Of a DNA stretch of 64,000 bases, positions 12,007 through 24,402 are shown piece after piece (position 1 is the first letter of the stretch; each line of letters opens with the position of its first letter). Source of the stretch: Sparassis latifolia (Eukaryota > Basidiomycota > Agaricomycetes > Polyporales > Sparassidaceae); contig CM031563.1 of assembly GCA_018466975.1 (NCBI GenBank), forward strand, positions 1,984,001-2,048,000, given 5' to 3'. A program made the translations under genes and the position numbers. Under the pieces are notes generated by a model, which had not been told where the DNA came from, made no database searches, and saw only the letters and a list, made by a program, of their open reading frames with translations.

Positions 12007-12336
12007 GCCGGCGGTGATGGCTGAGGAGGCTGGAATTCATTTCGTGCTGATGCCAGTGATGGAATAATGTTCATGTAGTTTTTTTACGTTGTACTCTTGT
12101 GATCTCGTCGTGTGTTGTGGTTATGTGGTATCGCGTTGCGTTTCGGAATGGCCAGATATAATTTGGTTTGCATGCATATGCGTTGACCATGGTAGCATAG
12201 TAGACCTGGTGCGACATAGCCTGATTCGAAACGATAACCTCAGGAGATATTAATAGGCTCACGGGGAATACAGTATGTATAAGGCATTCTAGCAATACAG
12301 CGGTGGACGAGAACGAAACGTGAGAGGGGAGTTCGA
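12007..12336. other. Convergent 3' flanks
   Basis: This lies between the stop codons of the Gly/Met-rich gene and the Zn2Cys6 gene. No further gene was seen. Confidence 0.4.
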
Positions 12337-13731
12337 TCAGAGTTTGCCGGATTCGACCGTGAGGCTCAGCTGCCAGATGACTGTCCAGGTGGACTGCAGG
12401 GTCGCGCGCTCGTACTCGCTGCTTACCATCCGGATGCGACTGCCGTCGGCCAGTCCGAGACGCTGAGCCATTACCTGCGCTTTCTGTCAGACGAACAATA
12501 CGTCAATCACGGGGTAGCGAGGAAGTCAATGATGAGTGACGCACCTGGATGTTGGCGCAGAAGTCGAGGTTGCGCGCTCTGATGTACTCGGCCCACGCGA
12601 GAAGGATAAGAACGTGTAGAGTTTCGACGGAGTCGAATAGCTCCGTCTGCGAAAGCAGCCTCTGGAGAGAACTCTGCATGAATATATGACTCGTGAATCT
12701 ATCGGGTGGACCTTACCTTGGCATGGTCACAGTAGTCGTTGGAAGTGTTTGATGCTCCCCTTTGCAAAATCTCAGCATCGTTCGAGTTCCTGACATCGAA
12801 CGCGTCAATTATCAAATATTTCTAAGCTCGAAAAGGGGCTCACCAAGCTGCCAGCGCCGCGATGCAGTTGGCGAGAAGAGGAGATAGCGACTGGTTGAGG
12901 AACCGCTGCACTATGTCATTGAACGAGAGGAACGGAAAGATATGACCGTAGTTGTCAAAGTACGTCTGAATGAAGTGTGCCATGAGCGCGGGGTTCGGAC
13001 GGTCCGGCCAGCTCGGGTCGAACAACGTGGATGTCGAGCTCTGCATAGCCTGTGGAGGTTTCTGCGGCGTGCCGTACGCGGCACTGCTGATTCTGAGCCC
13101 CGGCTGCTCAGGGACGGTGTAGTAGTCCTCCCTGAGAAGCATGAAACCAATGAGAGATGAAATTGGGCGCAGCACGATATCACACACCACGACTGCGGCA
13201 GAGAGATCGACGAATGTGAACGCGCGAGGGGCTGAGTGTCGTTCAGCGCATCAAACGGCCACGCAGAAGGTGCGTGGGGGTACGAGAAGTCGGCAGGGGG
13301 TGGCAGGTAGATGTCGGAGTTGGTAGGGGGTGAAGGTGATGTCGAGACGGTGCTCGGCGATCGCCTGTGCGTATTGAGGATGGAGATCGATACCTGGGGA
13401 GATAGCTCTGGACTGCCAGACGAAGAGCTGCGCGAGCTGGAGGAGGCACGAGAAATGACGCGGTTTCGTTCCGCAAAGTATTTTTCACGATCGCGGTAGA
13501 GACACGGGATACCTGCGGTCGAGCATGCCTCACAGGGACTCGACTGTGCGGGCTGGAGACATTTGATCTTTTTGAATCGACTGATGGAATGGTGAACAGA
13601 TGAAGTCAGAAAACGCGCTTAAGAGTGATGTGGCGGACCTACCAATGGTCGCAGGAGGTAACGAGACGAGCACGCTTTCTGCGAGTCTGGTCTGCCTGAG
13701 GAGCCTCGATGACGAACTGGAAGCCAGCCAT
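12337..13731 (-). CDS. Zn2Cys6 fungal transcription factor
   Basis: The start (13729-13731) reads MAGFQFVIEAPQADQTRRKR. The binuclear cluster follows: C-x2-C-x6-C-x8-C-x2-C-x6-C, with TSCDHC, RFKKIKC, SSPCEAC and STAGIPC. The second cysteine is split by an intron (TG|T), which confirms the splice. LYRDREKYFAER comes next, then a Ser/Pro-rich linker. The body contains FIQTYFDNYGHIFPFLSFND, typical of the region after the linker in these regulators. The C-terminus reads TVIWQLSLTVESGKL. With introns removed the protein is about 350 residues, short for the family, which usually has a longer middle homology domain. Targets cannot be told from the sequence. Confidence 0.85.
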
Positions 13732-15739
13732 TTCAGTACGCAGGATGATTGGGAAGGGTGGGGAGCTCACCTGGGCGGCTGGTGCTCTTATGTATGGGAA
13801 ATTATTGGTTGGATAATGTTCGCCATGAGACTATCTCAGCGCGCGACGCCGCACTTGGTGCCGCCGTGTTGCAACTTCATCTCAGATCGAGAAGCCACGT
13901 GCCGTCCCACTAGAATCAAGATTGTTCTGGCAGAAGGCGCTGTCACTGCCGCCAGGGGGATCTTCAATCACTGATTCCACGGCCAAATCGGTCTCTCCGC
14001 CTGTTGCCTTTTTTCCCTCGAAAACTTTCCCGACCGCACAGACTACACGGCTCTCGCGCTCAAGGCATGAAACTGGAATGCTAATCCCAGGCCCCAACCG
14101 CGATACTTTGCACGCGTCGTACCCCCAATCCAGAATCTCCGGTTCTGGGCGGATCAAAGTCAAGCGCGGAAGAATCCTACAAATATTTGTGATGCTCCTC
14201 TGACAACCTCGGACGGGCTTCCCGGGAACGCATTTGGCTCGAGCTTATTCGAATGCTGTGCCGCCTTGTGCCGCGACATGTCACTCCCAATCAATAGTCC
14301 CACATTTGGCGCACGTGCAGGATGCGCGCACACAGCGTCGCGCGAGGAATCCCTGACCACAAGCTACTTGAATTCAGCTCTGAACGTCGGATTACTTGCG
14401 GGCCGCGTGGCCCGCTCGATCCTCTAGTAGCTCGTCGTTATTTGTCGGTGACCACTGTGTTCTCCGCCACTTTTGCCAGCTCCTCGTCATACCCTCGCGA
14501 TCACATGCAGCGATGGCACAAAGTCCCGACAAAGGTGAAGGTTTTTTTTCCATGACATGGCGCTCATTTCACCAGCCAGACGGCGTCAGCACCAAGGTGA
14601 TTGCGAACACTTGCCATACTAGCACCTTGCGCTCTCACCACTCAGCGTTTACCGGCGCTTCAACTGGGTGACTTCCCGTAACGTCCAGATTTTGCAAGTT
14701 CCAGCTGGAGCGTGAAAGCGTGACCCAACGTGACAGAATGTGACGATCCGACCGTTAGACCCGCCCTGAGCGGGACCAGCGCTAAAGCTCCGTCTGTAGA
14801 TTGTCCAAAGACGGGCGGAGATTCGGCTATCCAGGGAACTCCGCTCAGTCACGGTTGTGATTACTGTCTATGGTAGGTGGTACGGGCGTCCACCGAGTAG
14901 CCGTCTCTAAACCGCGTAACGGAAAGCCACCCACGAGCTCATGGCCACTCATCGTCCATCCTCTAGATGACCACCGGTATCCCGTCGGATTGCTGACGCA
15001 TAAAGAGTTATCATAATCGCGGACCGAAAGTCACAGGAACTTGCCATGCACATTCAAATCGCTCTAGGGCGCGCCGCCCGCCATCTCCTCCGTTCTCCGA
15101 TCCAGGTCAACCGCCAAGCCAGGATTGCTCATTGTTTTCTTGATGAGATCGGTTTTGAGCTGGAATCTCAAAGTGATGCCCATCCACTGCCAAGAGCTCA
15201 TGCAATGTGCATCTCAGCGTCAATAGGCGTCAGAGAGGCACGGCTTCCACTGCTGATATCCCTGAACTCCTCTGCGAAGGTTTTGCGCTGGCTGCGGAAC
15301 GTCAACGGATAACTACTGGGTGGAAGTCGAGTCCCACGCGGCCAAATCTCGATAGTCTTCTTGCGCAGCGTACCCTCATCTCGTCATATCATTGAATGAG
15401 TACAGGGCTATATTTGTTCTTGCCGAACCTATTCTAGCATCACCCACGGCAGTGGCAGTGTGCGCCATATGTACCGGCACATTGTACCACCTTCCGAGAG
15501 CTCCGAGAGCTCAGGCCAAGCAATGTTATGCATTCCATATGCATAGCACTCCGGATTCCAGCACAGCCCAGAATTTTGGACACCGCTGCAGCCGGTCTGC
15601 ACGGTCGGCATGATCCAAGTCGCGACCCTAAGCTCTCGAGCATGATAGACAGGTATCAACGATGAATCATAGTCCCACAAAGGCACCCGACTCCCACAAT
15701 ATACAATCCTACGAGGTCAGTAATGTTCCCGAGCGCCGC
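13732..15739. other. 2-kb gap without a recognisable gene
   Basis: Frames up to about 124 codons occur on both strands but show no domain, signal peptide or repeat that I recognise. The left part is probably the promoter of the Zn2Cys6 gene. Confidence 0.4.
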
Positions 15740-18000
15740 CTACTTGCCCCACACGTTCTCCATATCCTGGGAAGCGTCCGGAACGTACGACGGCGGCTGC
15801 GAGGGATCACTACGGTAGCTGGTGTTTTCGGCGGGACTGTGGGATTCATCATCCTCGCTCCCGACGTCAAATAGCAGCTCCGGCGCACTTGTCCGTGCGG
15901 CGTGTTCCTGTCGATTATCGACGCGGATGGGCGAGCTGAATCAGCAAGCCCGCACGTATCACGGCGTCCCGCGAGCACTTACCGGGTGCGAATCGTCGCT
16001 CAGACTCGCCCTTGACTCCGCCGTCACCGCGAGTCGCAGCGTCTCTTCGAGATTGATGTGCCCGTTCTCCAGTTCGCCTGGGCGACGGCAATCCTCGCCG
16101 ACGTCCTCGACCGGGTTCCCATGAGCATCGAGCGGGACGCTCGCGTCCATGGACTTGCGGTACTTGTGGTACGTATAAAGCGCGATACCTGCGGCAGACA
16201 GAGTCACTCAGGTGCTGCAGTCGTACCAGTATCTCAGACTCACCGCACGCCGTAACCGCAACTCCAGTGATGTTCAGCGGTGTGAGCTCGTCTCCGAAGA
16301 CCCACGCCGAGATCGTGATGGTCGTCACTTCCTTTGCTATGCCCGCGATCGACATCGGCACCACGCCCGCTCGCTGCAGGATGCTATTGACCGCGCATTA
16401 ACACACCCACGCACCCGCTCACTCGCTGAGAGCTAAGAGTGCACGCACTAGAACTCGCTCAGCACCATGCAGAACGCCACCACGCCGGGCGAGATCAGGA
16501 AGAAGCACGTCCGCAACGTCTCCGATCCGCCGCTGAAAAAGTGGTTGCTGAATATTTTCGACCACCCGTCGACGATGAGCGTCAGTGAGCCCAGTGTGAC
16601 CGCCATGATCGGTGCGAGCCAAAACAACGTCGCTACGGGGCTGTCAAAACCCATGTTCTTGCTCCGCAAAAGCAGCTGCGTGAGGCTCCAGCGGAACCCA
16701 CCCAGTGCGCTCGCACTCATGATCAGGATGAACCCCGGGAGGACAAAGTGCGTCTCGGTGGCGACCATTAGTAGCACGCCGACGCATATGAGGGCAATGA
16801 CGCCGACGAGGATGAAGGAAAACCTCTCAAGGCGAAAGAGGAACGCGAAGAGTAGCACAAATATTAGAGACGATGACTTGCACATGGCTGAATCGCTCGG
16901 AAGTCAAGCGGATCATTTGTCGGGGCAAATGACCATGAGCAAGTATCAGTGGAGGACAACGGTAAACTCACTATAGAAGGAGAGCGTGATCATTTTCAGA
17001 GAGAGATTAGAGAGTCCGATATCTAGTGATGTAGTAATGCCTGTCGGTACAGCTTTGCGCCTGTGAGAATGGTTTAGCACGCTATACCGGTGGAACGAGT
17101 CAAGTAAAAAAATAATGTAAATGAAGGGTAACAACAGAACACGCCATGGATCGCCATGGATTGCGGCAACCAGCAAACGATGTGAAACTGCATCTTCGCT
17201 GACCCAAAGAAATCTGGCGGAGGGTATTGCGGTTGCAAGGAGCTGTTCAACGAATGAACAAATGACCAGCCCGCCTTGCAGAAAAGCGTCTACGGGACAC
17301 TAAAGGCTGGACTGCTCTACCAATTTAGCTGGTAGGTTATGACCGATGGAAGGTCTGTGCAGCGAAGCTTGCGCCGAATTGGCAGACAAAATAAACGGAA
17401 CTGTCATCATTTTAATCTCCCCAGGAATCTTCGAGAAATTTTGAATGGTCGCAGGTGAAATGTCTTTCGCACCCTGCGATTGCACTGCATGCAGTACACA
17501 AGATCAGGTGCTGAAAGTTCTCCGTGACCTGAGCGCATACAACGCACTAGTCCCCAACGCGAACGAACATAAGAAGACGGACCACTCACAGATAATCCAG
17601 TTTAGAAGGACTAAGTTCTGGACGGAAACGTCGCGGCCACACAAGCCTCAAGAGTGTCGCGAGGAGGAACTGGACCATCATATGAAGTGTGGTGACAAAG
17701 AGCGGCGAGGGAAAGCCAAAGTGTTCCGGCGCGAACATCCATTTGTTATACACCGACAGCACAGTGGCAAATACAAACCTACACATCACCCAATTGAGAG
17801 TCAAGAAGCAATTTCGACATGAAATTAGCAAGCGCGTACCAAGAAGCTATGAAGAACGTATTGATGAGTGCGTTCCGCCACCATAGCCGTCTCTTCTCCG
17901 CGAGCGAGGCGAGGTGCACGTCCAGGTCGAACTCATGTTCGTGTACATCGCGGTCCGAGTCTACAAGGGTATACCCGTTCGCGATTCGTTCGTTAGCCAT
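15740..18000 (-). CDS. Nucleotide-sugar/triose-phosphate translocator family protein, SLC35C2-like
   Basis: This is a Golgi-type drug/metabolite superfamily carrier. The start (17998-18000) reads MANERIANGYTLVDSDRD, followed by a cytosolic segment. Membrane helices follow over several exons: ALINTFFIASWYALANFMSK, LSVYNKWMFAPEHFGFPSPL, PTGITTSLDIGLSNLSLKMI, SSSLIFVLLFAFLFRLERFS and FVLPGFILIMSASALGGFRW. KEVTTITISAWVFGDELTPL, the most conserved C-terminal signature of this branch, comes later. After ALYTYHKYRKSMD the protein ends in a long acidic, Ser-rich cytosolic tail finishing SQDMENVWGK. Family level is firm. The transported sugar nucleotide is not known for fungal members. Confidence 0.85.
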
Positions 18001-18841
18001 CGACTTCGAGGGAACATGCAGAAGTGTGCGTGGCTGATCACGTTACCTATCGAGACGGAGATCCTTGGCACGATCCGAGTCTCACGGCGACTTATACGAT
18101 CATAGCTATAGGCGCTCGAGTTGGCAGTGATGCTGGCAAAATAAATAATTGCGGGCGAATTTGAAAAAGGCCATAAAGAACGTTGCATTGCGTTGCATGC
18201 GACAATGAGATGGCCCAACATTCCCAGTCTGGTAAGTCACTTGTTGTATTTTCTGGACGGTATACGAGTTGGACCCCGGACGGTCAAAAAAATTCTCCCG
18301 GAACCAGTCGCATATCCTGAGCAACATTCACTGCCATAATTCAGCATGGTAGCGTGCATGCCTACGCCATGGAATATGCTACCGGACATGTATGCCGCTA
18401 GGAACAGAACGTTGCATTGCTAGTGGAGGTACTGTATACGACACCGCCTGAATGTTGCTCGCTAGAGGTGAGCGAGCCGATCCAGGTGGCTGCTCTGTAC
18501 AGTGACATTTGTGCAAAACGTAGCTTTTCTTAGGTTGCCTATACTTGCCCTGTGGTGCAGCATTATTGCATGCGGCGATGTTGTTTTACTTCCCATTGTT
18601 ACAAGGCAGTGGCTTCACGGCGCATGCACTTCTCACTCGAGATATTCACGAAACAGAGACATCGTGTCTCTACTGTACACAATATTTATGAGGTGTGAGA
18701 CCTCCGAGCTAGTGGGATCTAAAGATAACCATGAGATGAACATCGAACCGCCGTTGAGGTGAGGACTGCAAAGGTGAGAGCCGCGCTCAAGTATGCAGAT
18801 CTCCGTTTGCGAGTCCTCATGTTGCACTCCCGGGAACTTGT
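18001..18841. other. Intergenic, nothing recognised
   Basis: Probable promoter of the transporter and 3' flank of MED31. No coding frame was supported. Confidence 0.4.
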
Positions 18842-19344
18842 TCATGAGAGGCGGACGTTGTTACTGTTTGGCTGAGAATTTGAAGGTTGAACCGCACTCG
18901 GTCGTTTCGGTTCACGCCTATGCAGCAGGGATCAGCACATATACCTATGTAAAAGAATCAATACTTACCACGTACGCCAGTGATCAAATTGTTTCTGGTT
19001 CAAGTATTCTCTCCATTCGTCCTTGCCTATCTCCGCCCTGAACTGGGCATGCTGCAGCAAATCCAGGTGGTGCAATGCGTGCGGGTACCTGCAGATATCC
19101 CCAAGTTAGAAGGAGGTATCCGAGGCAATTCGTCTCGGTGTGTGACAGACAAAATGAACCGTGCATAATCCTTGTCCTTCCAATATTGTAAGTAATTCAG
19201 ATAATTGATAAAGGCAGGTTGGTTGAGAATGTTCTGTTGGGCGAGAGAGTGCAGATAAAAAGGGTTCGCCAGAGACTGTACAAATTCGAGCTCTAACTCG
19301 AAGCGTGCGCGATTAGCTGCTCGCGGGTCCTCCGGCTGCGACAT
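18842..19344 (-). CDS. MED31: Mediator subunit 31 (Soh1)
   Basis: MED31 is a small middle-module subunit of Mediator. The start [20 protein letters not shown] (19342-19344) leads to [20 protein letters not shown], then [20 protein letters not shown]. Across an intron TT|G restores [14 protein letters not shown], then [14 protein letters not shown] and FDHWRTW. A GTAAGT donor after WRTW joins a last exon giving a short polar tail that stops at 18842. The core matches the whole conserved family. An in-frame ATG at 19389 also exists but lies inside the terminal repeat of an inserted element, so the 19344 start is preferred. The inserted element begins only 18 bp upstream of this ATG. Confidence 0.9.
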
Positions 19345-19537
19345 GGTGGCACGATCGAGCCTACTGTAGCGAAACGACCTTAGGTTCACGGGGTGTGACC
19401 CGTGACATGCTGGCTTGACTTAGTTCACAGTTCACAAGTCGGTGTGACATGGGACACTAGTTCAGTTCACCGGCACCGCAGGCGCCCGTGGCGCTGAGGT
19501 TGGAAGTCGGATTTCCCTACTAATTTTGATGGCACAT

Positions 19538-19776
19538 TGTTAGAAATCGCGCCTTAGTTCCCAAATAGGAAGGTAGTGATGGCGGGTCAAGATGCGTCGG
19601 GGCGCGTGATTACGCGTCCTAAAATAGATTTCTGTATATATACAGTTCTAGACGCTCCACTTTATATAAGCAAATTTCCTTCTTTGTCTTTCTTTGTAAT
19701 CATGCCCTCGGCTTGTCTGCCCTTGGGCGCTCCCCAATTTCTGGAGCTCCAGAAATTTGGGCGCTACTTTCCAACA
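19538..19776 (-). repeat. 3' LTR of the copia element
   Basis: The LTR is 239 bp, starts TGTTAG and ends CCAACA on the plus strand, and is identical to the copy at 24164-24402. It contains a TATATAA motif in the sense direction of the element. A perfect 22-bp palindrome centred on GGAGCTCC lies at 19736-19757. Confidence 0.95.
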
Positions 19777-22700
19777 CTCCCCCTCAAGCCGATGGGCATT
19801 CCGAGCTTCTTTGTGAGCTTCTCGTGCCTCGGCTTAGGGAGTGATTTTGTTAGGATATCCGCTATCATGTCCTCCGTGGGACAGTAGTGGATATCAATAT
19901 ATTTATCCCTCAATTTTTCGCGCACATAATGATGCTTTACATCAAAATGTTTTGATTTCACGTGGAATTGGGGATCACGTGCGATTGAGATCGCCGCTGT
20001 ATTATCCTCGAATAAAATTGTAGGATCTTGTTGCTCGAAACCTATTTCTTTGAATAGTGTTGGAGCCACCGCAGCTTCTTTGCGCTTGGCGGATGCCATG
20101 TATTCGGCTTCTGTGGCGGATGGCGCGACCGTGGTTTGCTTCTTTGAGCTCCACGTGATCGTGCCATTTCCTAATTTAAATAAATATCCCGAGATTGATT
20201 TGCGATCTCGGATATCGTTCGCATAGTCTGCATCTGAGTAGCCCACAAATATGGATTGATCTTGGGCTTGACATCTGCAATTGGCCCGTAGATTATTCCA
20301 AGTTCGCATTCGGATAGATAGCGGAGGACGCGTTTAGCAGCAGTCAATGAGCCATTCCGGGATTGGCAGTAAATGAGCTAAGCCGTTGCGGCGTGAGCAA
20401 TGTCTGGTCTCGTGGCAATTGCGCGTACATCAGTGATCCGACGAGCGATGCATATCCGTTGTCTCGGTCGCATTCGTCATCAGTTTCGGGTTCTTCTTTT
20501 TCAAGCACTGTATTTGGATCAAGAGGCATCCCGACCGTGTTGGCGTTAAGTAAGCCCATTCTTGTGTAGGATAGACTCAATATATTTTGTCTGAGAGATT
20601 TTGATTGTCCGCTTTGAGCGGTCTCTCTCAATTTCTATCCCCACAATTTTTCGGGGTTCGCCAAGGTCGGTAACCGAACATATTTCGGAGTTCCCTCTTC
20701 AATTGGTCCATCAGTGCGCAATCATTGGTGAATATTAATAGGTGCGTCTACCCAAGCGGTGGCGATTTCTATCTTATCACCTTTGATCCGAATATGCGCA
20801 CATGGATCCGAGAATAGGCGCTTGAATCCCGCGTCTAGTAACTTGCGGTTCAGCACGATATTCCATTCTCGGCCAGACTGCTTTAGCCCGTAGAGGGTTT
20901 TCTTTAATTTACATACGCGGTATGTTCCATCGCTGTATCCTTCGGGTTGCCGCATATACACTACTTCTTTGAGAGTTCCATTGAGATAGGCGCCTTTCAC
21001 GTCCATCTGTCCGATCTCCCAATCTAAGATTGCGGCTAGCCCGAGGATAGCTCGAATGGTTTCGAGGCAGACTACGGGCGCGAACGTCTCGGTATAGTCC
21101 ATGCCTGGGATTTGAGAATATCCCTTCGCAACCAGGCGGGCTTTGTATTTGATTATTTCACCCTCTTTGTTTGTTTTCTTAACTAGAACCCATTTATTTC
21201 CTATGGGTTTTCGATCTTCGGGAGGTTCCACTAACTCCCAAGTCTCCATACCCTGTAGTTGATTGAGTTCCGTCTGGACTGCCTGTTCCCATTTGGGCCA
21301 CTCGAGTGATCTCTTGGCATCACTGAGTGTCTTTGGCTCATCCGCATCCGCATTTCCGTGGGCGCTCATCGCAATATAGACTAATTCGGCATTTGATTTA
21401 TCTGGATCATTATCCAGATCTTCGTCTGCCTCTGGGTCGTGCATTAGACGGTAATCATGCCGAACTGTCTTTCTTCTGGTTCGTCTGGGCTGGCTTGGTG
21501 CGTCCGTCCCGCTTTCCTCGCGTTGATCAGGATCATCATCCTGTCTGCGCTTTCGCGATTTTGGCAGGTGACTGTGGCGCAGAAGTTCCTAACTCCCCCT
21601 CGCGCCGCACGTCTGCGGTCGTTGTGAGGTTTGGGACTTCGGGTCTTCTTTCCGCATGCGGCACGTCTGACGCATTGCTAGGTAAAGTGCCCGGAAATAT
21701 ATTTTGCTCCCCCTCACGCTGTGCTGTGACGATAGGTACGTCGGATCCTATTTGCTCTTGTGGCACGTGAGGCGCGTTGCGGGCAAATGGTCCGGGAATT
21801 CGAAGAAAATTGGAAATTACGCGAGATTTTAATCTGGCGCGTATGTGCATCATAATATTTGATGGCTTTGGGTCCGTCCATGTATCCAACAAAAATATAC
21901 TTGTTGGCACGGGCGCTAGCTTTGATAGTGTTGCGTCCTCCGTGAGGACCCATGCAGGGAACCGAATTCTTGTAGGTGCGAGATATTTGGTTTCATCCCA
22001 TTCCATTTTTCTTGAGTTGCCCCATTTAACGCCTGGGTAGGCGATCTATTTTTAATATAGACTGCGTGAGCAATCGCTTCAGCCCAAAGATAATGAGGTA
22101 GATCTCTCGCATAGATCATCGCGCGCGCTAGTCCAAGCAGTGTGCGATTCAATCTCTCAGAGACTCCGTTCTGGGATGGTGAGTACGGCGCAGTCGGACC
22201 CATCTCGATCCTTTCATTTGACACCAGTTAATTAATTCGGTGTTCATATATTCTCGACCGTTATCGAGCCTGAGTCGCAAGGGTTTATTTCCAAACTTGC
22301 GCTCGATATAAGTAATATAATTCTTTACCTTTTCAGTTACTTCATCTTTATGCCTTATAAATAGTACTGTACTTCGACGACTGTAATCATCGGTAAATGT
22401 AATAAAATATTTCCACCCTTGTAGAGCGGTTGTCTGCGAGGTCCCACACATCCGTGTGTGTTAATTCTCCGGGTACCTTGCTGCATTCGTCCGTCTCTTT
22501 GGGAAATGGCTTCCGCGTTGCCTTTGCTTGGATGCACGCCTCGCAATTAATTTCATCTGGGCTTGGCGAGATTTCTAGGCCATCAACAAGCCCTTCGCGA
22601 TATAATCGCGTAAGCGCTGGTTTCCCGATATGGCCATAGATCTTGTGCCACTCTTCCCAGGTATGCGGGCGTATTCCTTAGCAGTATAGGTTCGCGCAGG

Positions 22701-23460
22701 TTGTGGAACTATTGGGCGCAATTTCAATGAATATAGTCGTCCATTTTCTTGCCTATAGCAAGAGTGTGTTTATTTTTATCTATTAGTATTGCCACGACTA
22801 TTACCCATAAGTACTCTTCCTCCGCATCGTCCAAGCGCGTGATGGAGAGGAGGCTATTGGGTGCTGTCGGCGCATACAGTACACTGTGGAGGCGGAATTT
22901 CACTTTCCGGTCTCCTACTTTACTTTCAACATCGACCGTACCGCGGCCCAATGCCTGCGTTGGTTGCGGTCCGATGCCCGTGATCGCGTGATCTTCGAGC
23001 GTCTGATAGGTCGCGAAGACTTCACGACGATTTGTAATGTGCGAAGTTGTCCCGGAGTCGGCAAACCACTCGTAGAAAGAAGCGATTTCACCATCAGATC
23101 CGAGAGATACAGTGTCGCTATCATTATCGTAGGCTATTTTGCCTCATCCTCTTCGATTCGACCTCGCGCTTTGTAAGCACGTTCCGTCTTTTGCCGTTTC
23201 ATCGGCGGGCCTGTCGGCTTTGCGCCACCTTTAGCCCAACAATCCGTGGCCTTATGCCCGAATTTTCCGCAATTCATACATTTGACCTTGTCGCGGTGCC
23301 GACACTCGTTACCAAGATGTCGGCTTTCCGCAGATCGAACATTTTTGTATTCCCCAAAGGGGCGCTTTCCTTTGGCAACCATGGCTTGGTCCGAGGATTG
23401 ACGCGCTCGCCACGCTCGTGCCTTCGCCTATTTTCATCAAGAATGATGGCAATCAATTCT
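19764..23460 (-). pseudogene. copia pol remnant (protease, integrase, reverse transcriptase, RNase H)
   Basis: The zinc knuckle CMNCGKFGHKATDC begins this part. The protease region has FADSGTTSHIT. Integrase shows FTDDYS, RLDNGREYMN and SQNGVSERLNRT, which carry the DDE residues. Reverse transcriptase has KWVLVKK, KARLVAKGYSQIPGMDYTET and GQMDVKGAYLNGTL. The catalytic YVDD position reads WVDA because of a substitution and a one-base frameshift near 20750. RNase H has [29 protein letters not shown] and [11 protein letters not shown]. At least six frame changes lie between 23460 and 20330. This copy cannot make a working polyprotein. Confidence 0.9.
19777..19785 (-). other. Polypurine tract of the copia element
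   Basis: On the element strand this reads GAGGGGGAG directly before the 3' LTR. It is the expected plus-strand priming site. Confidence 0.8.
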
Positions 23461-24064
23461 TGTGATGTAAGCTGAGTGCGTTGTCAGCACCTTCGGCGCC
23501 AACATTGCCGCCCACGGCGCCAAAGTAAGAGCTGAGGAAAGAGTCCCAGCTCTCCGGTAATGAGGTAGCCAGAATGAGCCGGAAATCTTCGTCAGAAACA
23601 ACCTTCCCCATTAGGTGGAGTTGTTCCTGGATCTGTCGTAGCTGTGTAATGTGACTGGAGATATTATCTTCTTCCTTGGCTTGCATCCGGTAAAACGCCG
23701 GCTGTGCGAGAATTCCATGCTGTCCACGCTGTTCCTTGACTGTGCGAAGCTGCTCCCACATGGCCCGTGCCGTCTCGGCTCCAGCGATGTGCACCATCTG
23801 GGAATCTCCCAGCGATAGCACAATTACGTTCTGGGCCTTGAGGTCCTTCTCTCCCCAGGCGCTAATCTCCGCCTCTCTCGCTGCCCTATTGGCCGGGTCA
23901 TTACTCGGCTGCGGCTTCGGTGTCTTTCCGGTCACATACTCCTGGAGACCCTTATCATTAAGGATGGCCTCGACGCGGCGCTTCCACGGGAGCCAATTGT
24001 CTTCCTTCAGGAGCGGGATCCGGTAAGCATTGCTATTGCTCGTATTATCAGCGCTGGTCGACAT
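23453..24064 (-). pseudogene. copia gag remnant
   Basis: The frame from the ATG at 24062-24064 reads MSTSADNTSNSNAYRIPLLK, then EDNWLPWKRRVEAILNDKGL, AMWEQLRTVKEQRG and LILATSLPESWDSFLSSYFG, typical copia gag (UBN2-like). It stops after LSLHHKN. The natural continuation (LIAIILDENRRRHERGER) and the zinc knuckle are in another frame. A programmed frameshift at this point is possible. Because pol is also broken elsewhere, simple decay is more likely. Confidence 0.85.
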
Positions 24065-24150
24065 TATTTGTTCTCGTACTAGTAAGGGGGTAACAATTTT
24101 TGTAGCCACAATAGGGGCTGTTGTTATCCAAGTATTTATTGGCTAGAGCC

Positions 24151-24163
24151 GGGGCTCATAACC
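24151..24163 (-). other. Primer-binding site, initiator tRNA-Met anticodon-arm type
   Basis: Directly after the 5' LTR the element strand reads GGTTATGAGCCCC, whose complement GGGGCTCATAACC resembles the anticodon stem-loop of tRNA-Met around CAT. There is no TGG matching a tRNA 3' end. Drosophila copia and yeast Ty5 use such an internal half-tRNA primer. Confidence 0.65.
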
Positions 24164-24402
24164 TGTTAGAAATCGCGCCTTAGTTCCCAAATAGGAAGGT
24201 AGTGATGGCGGGTCAAGATGCGTCGGGGCGCGTGATTACGCGTCCTAAAATAGATTTCTGTATATATACAGTTCTAGACGCTCCACTTTATATAAGCAAA
24301 TTTCCTTCTTTGTCTTTCTTTGTAATCATGCCCTCGGCTTGTCTGCCCTTGGGCGCTCCCCAATTTCTGGAGCTCCAGAAATTTGGGCGCTACTTTCCAA
24401 CA
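24164..24402 (-). repeat. 5' LTR of the copia element
   Basis: Identical over 239 bp to the LTR at 19538-19776. It is followed by the target duplication CACAT at 24403-24407. Confidence 0.95.

Larger units (their letters stand above)
19538..24402 (-). mobile_element. Ty1/copia LTR retrotransposon, complete ends, broken coding region
   Basis: Two identical 239-bp LTRs (TG...CA) bound the element, with a 5-bp target duplication CACAT at 19533-19537 and 24403-24407. Internal order on the minus strand is gag, zinc knuckle, protease, integrase, reverse transcriptase, RNase H, which is the copia order with integrase before reverse transcriptase. A primer-binding site adjoins the 5' LTR (right end) and a purine tract adjoins the 3' LTR (left end). 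Reading frames are interrupted many times. It lies inside a smaller TIR element in the MED31-UCHL5 interval. Confidence 0.95.

Noticed and set aside
13882..14163. Minus-strand frame beginning MTLIRPEPEILDWGYDACKV
   Set aside because: No domain, signal peptide or splice support; likely chance.
19345..19389. Longer N-terminus of MED31 from the ATG at 19389
   Set aside because: The extra residues come from the terminal repeat of an inserted element; conserved MED31 sequence starts soon after 19344.
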